A stretch of 9,606 nucleotides of DNA from JAPLGZ01 sp038225095. GTDB taxonomy: Bacteria > Chloroflexota > Anaerolineae > Caldilineales > Caldilineaceae. Both the position numbers and the translations under genes were made by a program. The DNA lies in the NCBI GenBank assembly GCA_038225095.1, contig JBBREZ010000269.1:1-9606 (forward strand), in the 5' to 3' direction. Position 1 is the stretch's first letter, and each line of letters opens with the position of its first letter. The notes beneath the pieces were generated by a model that worked only from the letters and a program-made list of their open reading frames with translations, was not told where the DNA came from and searched no databases. Of this stretch, positions 1-5,172 are shown piece after piece.

Positions 1-160
1 GGCTACCATCAGGATTGTAACGCCAACTAGAAAAAAGGCCATCACCCATGCCGGCTTTGGTGACAGCGGTCAGAAAGCGGGCGGGAATGATTTGGTCTGT
101 GTCGACATTTTCCGCCCGCAGCGGCACGGCGGTTGCAGTTAAAGTCTTAATTGGTTCCAT
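1..160 (-). CDS. leuD: 3-isopropylmalate dehydratase small subunit, 5' part only
   Basis: This is the N-terminal 53 codons of LeuD; the rest lies beyond the left edge. LeuD pairs with LeuC to isomerise 2-isopropylmalate to 3-isopropylmalate in leucine synthesis in the cytosol. Recognition rests on the segment NVDTDQIIPARFL at about residues 18-30, the hallmark of the aconitase swivel domain in LeuD, followed by GMGDGLFSSWRYNPDG. The start is the ATG at 160-158; AGGAT lies about 9 nt upstream, a good Shine-Dalgarno match. The preceding ORF ends only 23 nt upstream, so leuD is probably cotranscribed with it. Normally leuD directly follows leuC; here about 1.1 kb separates them. Nothing in the visible part looks damaged. 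Confidence 0.96.
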   Translation of the reverse strand, partial: MEPIKTLTATAVPLRAENVDTDQIIPARFLTAVTKAGMGDGLFSSWRYNPDGS

Positions 161-183
161 TTTGATTCATCCTATCAAAAGTT

Positions 184-607
184 TTAACGCGTTAATACAG
201 CATACATTTCATCACGTTCGAGCCAGGCGAGATCGAAATCGCCAAATGGTACACGAAACGGTGAGGTTGGGAATTCAGGGTCATTTACGTAGATAGCTTC
301 ATCGTCCAGTCCCATGACAACCACTGCATGATCTGTTGCTCTATGCCAGTAGGGTAATTCGGCAGTTTTTAGAAACACAATACAGGGTTGATGAGCTAAT
401 AAACGCTCTTGCAAGGCATTGAGATCGCCTCTGGTGTACGTAACACGAATACCCAAACGTACCAGATTGCGGATATTATAGGAAGGAGCGCCGAAGCCGG
501 TTCGGATATCCAATACCTTGACCAATCGCTGGTAAGTAACGTTATACCCGATGTATTCTAACACCACCATCTCTGGGTTGTTGTAAGTGGCCTACAGGCA
601 AAAACAC
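184..607 (-). pseudogene. Decayed C39-like (papain-fold) peptidase gene lacking the catalytic cysteine
   Basis: The longest open frame (ATG 570 to TAA 184, 128 aa) matches the body of small C39-like cysteine peptidases. It has the MVVLEYIGYN helix, LGIRV, a buried strand PCIVFLKT, then DHAVVVMGLDD with the catalytic His (residue 81) and YVNDPEF with the Asp (residue 97), and a final LAWLERDEMYAV. The family needs a Cys in a C-x-x-A/CG-P motif just before the MVLEY helix, but here an in-frame TAG at 594-592 lies eight codons upstream of the ATG and no Cys exists. In another frame, from GTG 607, one reads FLPVGHLQQPRDG, which looks like the missing family N-terminus. A short deletion plus frameshift is the simplest reading. 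A truncated protein from ATG 570 could still be made but would be catalytically dead. It lies 21 nt (from GTG 607) or 58 nt (from ATG 570) after the 629-1069 gene, as part of an operon with it. Confidence 0.72.
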
Positions 608-628
608 AGAAGGCGTAGCTTTTCTACT

Positions 629-1069
629 TTACGCTTCGTCATCCGCTGGAAGTTCAATCATTCGAGCCCGAGGAATGTGCTTAGGAATAAACTCCTCGGC
701 TACGGTCTGTATCGGTCGATACGGCGGTAACTTGGCTGCCATCGCAAGCGCACACTGTGTGATCTGTTCTTTGCGCTCTGCCGAATTGTTCATCTGACCG
801 TTTTGGACATCAACTTCAACATAACCGGCAATGCCCACATTGCCCATCTGTGATGAAGTAAGCATAGCAGGCACTCGCCAGACAACCTGTTCACCAATCA
901 CCAACGTAGGCGCTTCAGCGTGCATCATATAGCTAACATAATCCAGCAGCCAACGATTCACCTGGCGACGCGCCTCTTCTGCCGTCACGCGGATTTCAAT
1001 TGATTGCTTCAACTCGATCTCGAAGAGACCGCGTTCTGGTATGGTGTAACGTTCTAGCATAATAGTCAT
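629..1069 (-). CDS. Conserved hypothetical protein, partner of the C39-like gene
   Basis: A 146-aa cytosolic protein without signal peptide or membrane segment. I do not recognise a named family, though the layout looks conserved. There is a beta-rich start (LFEIELKQSIEIRVTAEEAR), a helix (RRQVNRWLLDYVSYMM), a strand pair around LVIGEQVVWRVPAML, a GIAGYVEVDVQNGQM strand-turn, then an alpha-helical tail ending in LPADDEA. The open frame extends upstream to 1150, but I choose the ATG at 1069 because AGAGGT lies about 8 nt before it and because the extension would be encoded by the inverted-repeat element. It sits directly upstream of the C39-like ORF, and the two form an accessory pair between leuC and leuD. 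Function is unknown; a role as regulator, substrate or partner of the peptidase-like protein would be a guess. Confidence 0.8.
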   Translation of the reverse strand: MTIMLERYTIPERGLFEIELKQSIEIRVTAEEARRQVNRWLLDYVSYMMHAEAPTLVIGEQVVWRVPAMLTSSQMGNVGIAGYVEVDVQNGQMNNSAERKEQITQCALAMAAKLPPYRPIQTVAEEFIPKHIPRARMIELPADDEA

Positions 1070-1099
1070 GGTTTTACCTCTTGAAAAACAGAGATTGTC

Positions 1100-1257
1100 T
1101 AGGTTCTTTTGACATTTGTTACCAGCACGAATAAATTCGGCTACTAACAATCACAAGTCGCCTCAGCGACTAGGCCTCTAGTGCCTGCGGGCACTTGTTT
1201 TTGTCAGTTGCGGGTTTTAACCCTGCTGCTGCAAAAATGAAATGTCAAAAGAACCTA
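1100..1257. mobile_element. MITE-like element with TA/CTAG boundaries, no transposase
   Basis: Arms 1097-1117 and 1240-1260 are a perfect 21-bp inverted repeat. The match extends to 1090-1117 against 1240-1267 with one mismatch in 28. CTAG occurs at 1099-1102 and 1255-1258, so the element can be read as about 156 bp bounded by duplicated TA, or by CTAG, as expected for IS630/Tc1-like or IS5-group insertion. The interior codes for nothing and is full of small palindromes: CGAAT-AA-ATTCG near 1129-1140, two 6-bp hairpins at 1156-1171 and 1180-1195, and GGGTT-TT-AACCC at 1212-1223. On the plus strand the left arm holds TTGACA, followed after 17 nt by TAAATT, a possible promoter running toward the leuC end. 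No family name can be assigned from this sequence alone. Confidence 0.78.
1153..1198. repeat. Two-hairpin palindrome inside the MITE
   Basis: Two 16-nt perfect hairpins, AGTCGC-CTCA-GCGACT (1156-1171) and AGTGCC-TGCG-GGCACT (1180-1195), are spaced by 8 nt containing AGGCCT. They are closed by flanking ACA/TGT, giving a three-way junction on either strand. Paired tetraloop hairpins of this kind resemble REP/BIME units, but no second copy is present in the window. Confidence 0.7.
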
Positions 1258-1265
1258 GACGATCT

Positions 1266-2675
1266 CTAATCTCTCAGCATCTCTCTTACATCCACCACTT
1301 TGCCATTCACCGCCGCCGCTGCCGCCATGATCGGACTCATCAGCAAACTGCGCGAACCCGGACCCTGGCGACCCTGAAAGTTACGGTTGCTAGTGCTAGC
1401 GACATACTTGCCGGCGCCAGCCTTATCATCATTCATCGCCAGACACATGCTGCAACCGGCGCCGCGCCATTCAAAGCCCGCTTCGGTGAAGATAACGTCT
1501 AACCCCTCGGCCTCGGCCTGGGCCTTGATCGCCTTGGAGCCAGGCACGACGAGCGCCTGCACGTTGCTGGCAACCTTTTTACCTTTAGCAATTTTAGCCG
1601 CTTCACGCAAATCTTCGATGCGGCTGTTGGTGCACGAGCCAATGAAGACAATGTCAATCGGTTGACCTTGCATTGGCTGGCCCGCTTTCAAGCCCATATA
1701 CTCCATAGCGCTCAATAGACTGCGGCGCTCAGACGGATCTTCCACCTCTTCCGGCAATGGAATATGCCCAGAAATGCCCACACCCTGACCAGGGTTCGTG
1801 CCATAGGTGACCATTGGTTCCAATATATTAGCATCCAACGTCAACTCTCGGTCAAATTTGGCGTCATCATCGGTGCGTAGTGTTTTCCAATAAGCCACCG
1901 CTTTGTCCCATTGTTCGCCCTTAGGCGCAAACGGACGACCCTTCACATAGTCAAATGTCGTCTCATCGGGCGCAATCATACCCGCGCGCGCGCCACCTTC
2001 AATGCTCATGTTGCAGATCGTCATGCGGTTAGCCATGCTGGCTTTACGAATCGCGCTGCCACGATATTCAAAAACATAGCCAGCGCCGCCGCCCGCGCCA
2101 TTTTTGGCAATGATCGCTAAAATGATATCCTTGGCGGTAACCCCCAAGCCAAGTTCCCCTTCGACATTGATCGCAAAGGTCTGGGGCTTTTTCTGCAACA
2201 GGCATTGCGACGCCAACACGTGACCGACTTCGCTGGTGCCAATGCCGAAAGCCAACGCACCGAACGCGCCATGCGTACTCGTGTGGCTGTCGCCGCAGAC
2301 GATCGTCATACCCGGTTGGGTTACGCCCATTTCTGGGCCAACAATGTGGACGATGCCTTGCACATCGCCCTCAATATCCCACAGGGTAATGCCAAAATCA
2401 TGGCAATTCTCACGCAACGTACGGACTTGCGTGGCCGCATCGGCGGGCCACAACGAGATATCAACACCGATCCGGGTGGGGATCGCATGGTCCATCGTAG
2501 CGAATGTTTTATCTGGCCGACGCACCTGCAAGCCACGCTCGCGCAGCATCGAAAATGCTTGCGGCGAGGTGACTTCGTGGATCAAATGTGCATCGACATA
2601 CAAAATTGCCGGTGCGCCGGGGTCTTGTGCCACAACATGTGGCTCCCAAACTTTTTCAAATAACGTTTTTCCCAT
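1266..2675 (-). CDS. leuC: 3-isopropylmalate dehydratase large subunit
   Basis: A full-length LeuC (469 aa) of the aconitase superfamily. It carries the [4Fe-4S] cluster and, with LeuD, interconverts 2- and 3-isopropylmalate in leucine synthesis. Clear motifs are the MGKTLFEKVW start, TMDHAIPT (60-67), VCGDSHTSTHGAFG (126-139), GIGTSEVGHVLA, and the cluster ligands Cys348 in GSCTNSR plus Cys408 and Cys411 in GAGCSMC, followed by SNRNFQGRQG. All three ligands are present, so the enzyme should be active. I take ATG 2675 as the start, with GGAGAT ending about 5 nt before it; a TTG four codons earlier overlaps that ribosome binding site and is unlikely. It ends with TAG, immediately next to the inverted-repeat element. 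The coding sequence appears intact. Confidence 0.98.
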   Translation of the reverse strand: MGKTLFEKVWEPHVVAQDPGAPAILYVDAHLIHEVTSPQAFSMLRERGLQVRRPDKTFATMDHAIPTRIGVDISLWPADAATQVRTLRENCHDFGITLWDIEGDVQGIVHIVGPEMGVTQPGMTIVCGDSHTSTHGAFGALAFGIGTSEVGHVLASQCLLQKKPQTFAINVEGELGLGVTAKDIILAIIAKNGAGGGAGYVFEYRGSAIRKASMANRMTICNMSIEGGARAGMIAPDETTFDYVKGRPFAPKGEQWDKAVAYWKTLRTDDDAKFDRELTLDANILEPMVTYGTNPGQGVGISGHIPLPEEVEDPSERRSLLSAMEYMGLKAGQPMQGQPIDIVFIGSCTNSRIEDLREAAKIAKGKKVASNVQALVVPGSKAIKAQAEAEGLDVIFTEAGFEWRGAGCSMCLAMNDDKAGAGKYVASTSNRNFQGRQGPGSRSLLMSPIMAAAAAVNGKVVDVREMLRD

Positions 2676-2845
2676 TTTTATCTCCAATATTTTTATTCGT
2701 TTGTTTATATGGATGGTTTATCTTTGAAGTATACCGAATCGTGTTACAACGCCTTTTGCTTCAGCAAACAAATACGCACAAAAGGCCAACGCCAAAGTTA
2801 GCGATTTTCGGCGTCAGATTTTCATCTAAGTAAAGGCTGATTATG
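2676..2845 (-). promoter_or_regulatory. leuC upstream region with palindromes and a -10-like box
   Basis: This 170-nt gap should hold the leuC promoter. On the minus strand TATACT (2733-2728) is a fair -10, but no good -35 lies 16-18 nt before it. Upstream of it are the perfect 8-bp inverted repeat GCCTTTTG/CAAAAGGC (2751-2758 and 2779-2786), a competing hairpin TTTGCT-GA-AGCAAA inside its loop, and two direct AACGCC copies (2748-2753, 2788-2793) 40 nt apart. These could bind a regulator. There is no U tract to support an attenuator, and I see neither a T-box nor a leucine-rich leader peptide. Confidence 0.35.
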
Positions 2846-3460
2846 TCAATCGCCTTGAATGGCTTGGGTCAAAACATGAATTAGGATGCCCAGGATTTTA
2901 TCAACGCTCGCCAGATAATATTCAGGAATATCCACCCAAATTGTTGAAGCTTCAAGTTTCAAAAATTTCCAAATGCTCCCCGTTGTAACTACCCCATAAA
3001 TCGGGATGATTCTGTTTCCCTCGCGTTCATTATAAAGCTAAGCTGCGAGCATTTCTGCCATACATTGGGCAAGCCCACCCTTGATATTATCATTCTTCGC
3101 TTCCACCATCATCACAACGGGGAACGTCACCACTAACTGTTCAGGCGAACCCGATAAAACATAGTCGCAAACACCGTTTAAGCTGCGCTCAGGCGCAACC
3201 GTAAAATCCACGCCAGAAAAGAGGCTAATTCGTCGTTGTAAAAGACGACGAACCTCCACCAAGATAGGCACAATGAGTAACTCAGAGCGAGCTTTTTCAG
3301 TATGGATAGCTAAAGCAAGCGGGATATGCTCGCTCAAGACCACCTGAAGTAGATCCGAGACAGCAACCGCTGAAACAGTGGCAAAGAGATCGATCTGCTC
3401 ATCGAAACTAAGTTCAAAAGCGCGCCTTAGACTCGTCAGCGTGAAATCACTATAGGCCAT
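2846..3460 (-). pseudogene. PD-(D/E)XK-like conserved hypothetical gene interrupted by one TAG
   Basis: From ATG 3460 an ORF of 140 aa runs to TAG at 3040-3038. The same frame continues open for 63 more codons to TGA at 2848-2846, reading LYNEREGN...IYGVVTTGSIWKFLKLE...VDIPEYYL...KILGILI, clearly the C-terminal half of the same family. The intact protein would be 204 aa, typical of a conserved hypothetical family frequent in Cyanobacteria. The layout of an Asp in VCDYVL and EAK in MMVEAKN, followed by GGLAQCMAEMLAA, suggests a PD-(D/E)XK nuclease-like core; that is inference from motif spacing. CAG to TAG is the likely change. The start has AGGAT about 9 nt upstream. The truncated product would lose the terminal strands and helix. 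It lies between the gltB remnant and leuC. Confidence 0.85.
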
Positions 3461-3516
3461 TGCTTACATCCTATCAACTTTTGCCGCTTGGCTATTGTGT
3501 ACATGCGATTACCTAC

Positions 3517-3690
3517 TCACCACGCTTCTAGGGCCATTTCGACCACGCGATGGCTGCGCCGGCCTTCAATATGGACGACAAAGCCAATGCCACAGGCATC
3601 ATGTTCAAAACGCGGATCATACATCCCTTGCTTGAGCGGTAGACCAAACGCGCTGTTTATGAATTCAGGCGAGCTAGCTTTCTTCAACAT
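3517..3690 (-). pseudogene. gltB: N-terminal remnant of glutamate synthase large subunit
   Basis: A 57-codon ORF starts at ATG 3690, with GAGGAG about 7 nt upstream, and ends at TGA 3519-3517. It was found by translating the gap directly. Residues 17-56 read GLPLKQGMYDPRFEHDACGIGFVVHIEGRRSHRVVEMALEA (segments), the unmistakable start of GltB: propeptide, then the Ala-Cys cleavage site and catalytic Cys33 of the class II glutamine amidotransferase domain. A true GltB has about 1,500 residues; here similarity stops after EMALEA, replaced by W-stop, and no other part of gltB occurs in the window. It retains its own start and ribosome binding site, so a short peptide could be made, but it cannot have synthase activity. 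Confidence 0.88.
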
Positions 3691-3926
3691 AGCGACTCCT
3701 CTTGATGAAACCCTATTGGCGGTTAGGTGGCTTCACATGAATAGGCAACAATGGCTATTTTCTCCTACGTTGAAGAGTTGATGCTTTACACACGCTACGA
3801 TTATACTCGCTTCGAGTTGCGCTTTGGATACAGCGCCGTTTGTAGGTAGAACGATAATTATCTCCATCTTTGGCAAAATTGCCAAGAATTCTATCCACTT
3901 CATACGCATCCAACTATGTCTACTCC
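3691..3926 (-). promoter_or_regulatory. Region upstream of the gltB remnant: palindromes and TATAAT
   Basis: Besides the doubtful small ORF, this gap holds a perfect 16-bp inverted repeat TTGGCAAAATTGCCAA (3870-3885) and, seven bases away, the 10-bp palindrome GATAATTATC (3853-3862). On the minus strand a perfect TATAAT (3805-3800) lies about 110 nt before the gltB remnant start; its -35 region (TCCAAA at 17 nt spacing) is poor. The arrangement fits an old gltB promoter with operator sites. The 16-bp repeat has no T run on the minus side, so it is not a good terminator for the upstream gene. Confidence 0.35.
3733..3909 (-). CDS. Possible small ORF, perhaps frameshifted
   Basis: Two overlapping frames are open here. 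Frame one (ATG 3909 to TGA 3733, 58 aa) reads MEIIIVLPTNGAVSKAQLEASIIVAC in its middle (segments). Frame two (TTG 3913 to TAG 3755, 52 aa) starts MDAYEVDRILGNFAKDGDN and becomes basic and irregular later. A strong TAAGGAG overlaps the stop of the upstream beta-propeller gene, 9 nt before the TTG. A natural-looking protein results if frame two switches to frame one near 3860, suggesting one gene of about 60 aa with a frameshift. I do not recognise a family. The real product, if any, is uncertain, and this may be non-coding. Confidence 0.25.
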   Translation of the reverse strand: MRMKWIEFLAILPKMEIIIVLPTNGAVSKAQLEASIIVACVKHQLFNVGENSHCCLFM

Positions 3927-5066
3927 TTACTGTCCATGCTTTCCATAAACCCAGATCCCATCGTCAGTGGCAGCAAAGAGGCCACCGCCACATAAATTGG
4001 GCTGATACACCAAGTCCAGCACCGTAGAATTCGGATTCCAACCGTCGCCAGCGCTCACCGGCGTCCAGTCAGCGCTGGTTGCCAGTTGCTTCTGCCAAAC
4101 GCCATTGAGATTGCCACCGGCATATAGCACGTTATCGATTAGTTCCAGGCTATTGATCAGTGCACCTTGCCGGCCAAAGGGCGTCCAAGCATCAGAATCA
4201 CCCATTTTATCCGTTGTGCCTTGGTAGACGCCATTCGCCGTGGCAACAAAAACTGTGTCGCCATTAAAGGCAAAATCCCACACTTGCAACGCTTTGTCAG
4301 TCAGGCCGACAATATTCTGCGGCAGAAATTGATGACTTGCCAGCAACAGGCGATGAACACCCGTATCGGCCGTCCCAATCCACAAACTGTCATCATACGC
4401 TTGGATCGTGTTGATGGCGGAAGGTCCACCCAAGGGTTGCCAGGTAACACCGCTATCCGCACTCTTAAAAACACCCCCGTCTGTCCCAGCAAAAGCGTTA
4501 CCATTGGCAAAGGCAACGGAATATATATTGTCATTCATCGGGCTAGGGGTAAATTGCCAGGTGTCCGTATTGCGTTGATAATAGAGCACTTTGGCGCCGA
4601 AGGTGCCGACCAGACCATTATCGCCATTAAAGGCAATATCGACCACGCGCACATTGTCATTGATACGCTCGAAAACCTGACCAACCCCACAAGTTGGCGC
4701 AACCTTGCCGCGATAGATGCCACCGCCTTTGCTCGGCTCGCGCAAATCGCCCACGTACAACTGTTGATGGTTGGCCGCCGATTGGTCAAAGGCTAAACTG
4801 GAGAGTTTCAAGCCTGCGCCGCCAAGCTGTTGCCAGGTGGGCAGCACAGGGGTAGGGACAGGCGCACGGCTGATCAGGGGCAAATATATGTTGGGTATTG
4901 CCGGGATCGTGCCCGCGTCGATTTGCATCCCCTGCGCTGACGCATTAACCAAGCTTGACCACAAGCCAAGTGCTGCGATCAACAAGACGAACCAATATTG
5001 GCCGATTGCGCTCAGCCATCGTTGCGCACCCACTGCGTGTTTTTGCAAATTCAGCTCATTTTGCAT
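3927..5066 (-). CDS. Secreted beta-propeller protein with Asp-box/BNR-like repeats
   Basis: A 379-aa exported protein. An N-terminal region of about 20 polar residues precedes a hydrophobic helix (24-42) and a plausible cleavage site after NASA (residue 44). A low-complexity linker, IPNIYLPLISRAPVPTPVLP, follows; the YLPLI element is typical of exported Chloroflexota proteins. From about 78 to the end there are six or seven repeats of the form 'x-V-x-x-[IL]-A-F/Y-x-x-x-x-x-x-[FLV]-A-G/A-T-x-x-G-V-[FY]', e.g. VAFANGNAFAGTDGGVFKS and FNGDTVFVATANGVYQG. One repeat bears a classic Asp box, SADSGVTWQPL (202-212). This indicates a beta-propeller with a binding or sensing role; no catalytic residues are evident. 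I start at ATG 5066, with GGGTGAT about 4 nt before it; the open frame continues upstream only as a shadow of the preceding gene. A terminator lies just upstream, so an unseen promoter or read-through must drive it. Confidence 0.85.
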   Translation of the reverse strand: MQNELNLQKHAVGAQRWLSAIGQYWFVLLIAALGLWSSLVNASAQGMQIDAGTIPAIPNIYLPLISRAPVPTPVLPTWQQLGGAGLKLSSLAFDQSAANHQQLYVGDLREPSKGGGIYRGKVAPTCGVGQVFERINDNVRVVDIAFNGDNGLVGTFGAKVLYYQRNTDTWQFTPSPMNDNIYSVAFANGNAFAGTDGGVFKSADSGVTWQPLGGPSAINTIQAYDDSLWIGTADTGVHRLLLASHQFLPQNIVGLTDKALQVWDFAFNGDTVFVATANGVYQGTTDKMGDSDAWTPFGRQGALINSLELIDNVLYAGGNLNGVWQKQLATSADWTPVSAGDGWNPNSTVLDLVYQPNLCGGGLFAATDDGIWVYGKHGQ

Positions 5067-5110
5067 TCTATCACCCGCCACCTGTGCATTGATTTGAACC
5101 TGGTGTTCCC

Positions 5111-5143
5111 AATAAAAAACCCGCAGCTGATAGCGCCGCGGGT
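5111..5143 (-). terminator. Intrinsic terminator ending the paralogue/YbjQ operon
   Basis: On the minus strand the stem ACCCGCGGC / GCTGCGGGT (9 pairs, one G-T) encloses a 7-nt loop and is followed by TTTTT-A-TT. It lies about 30 nt past the stop of the 5173-6993 gene and 45 nt before the beta-propeller start. It is a textbook rho-independent terminator and marks the operon end. Confidence 0.85.
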
Positions 5144-5172
5144 AACATAGCTGGATAAGCATCCATGTAAAA

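Larger units (their letters stand above)
1084..1268 (-). terminator. Probable leuC terminator split by the MITE (reconstructed)
   Basis: If the MITE and one TA are removed, the minus strand reads arms AGAGATCGT and ACAATCTCT around a CTAG loop, followed directly by GTTTTTC. That is an 8-of-9-bp stem with a U tract, i.e. an intrinsic terminator. The first arm uses the last two bases of the leuC stop codon (1268-1266). In the present sequence the two arms lie about 140 nt apart, held together by the even longer MITE inverted repeat. The alternative is that these outer bases are simply part of a 28-bp terminal repeat. Confidence 0.4.

Noticed and set aside
1070..1150. Longer start for the 629-1069 gene
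   Set aside because: The extra 27 codons are encoded by the inverted-repeat element, and a good ribosome binding site supports ATG 1069.
2205..2727. Plus-strand ORFs of 152 and 163 codons opposite leuC
   Set aside because: They are antisense shadows of a strongly conserved enzyme gene, without recognisable protein features.
2748..2793. Transcription attenuator or T-box in front of leuC
   Set aside because: The hairpins lack a following U tract, there is no leucine-rich leader peptide, and no T-box sequence was recognised.
3038..3040. TAG read as a sense codon (stop codon reassignment)
   Set aside because: leuC in the same window ends with TAG at the expected C-terminus, and the other genes show no internal TAG, so one nonsense mutation is simpler.
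3870..3885. Terminator for the beta-propeller gene
   Set aside because: The stem is AT-rich with a two-base loop and no T run follows on the minus strand.
4167..4796. A 209-codon plus-strand ORF opposite the beta-propeller gene
   Set aside because: It lies wholly antisense to a gene with clear repeats and a signal peptide. Its translation has no recognisable domain, and its openness follows from the codon pattern of the other strand.
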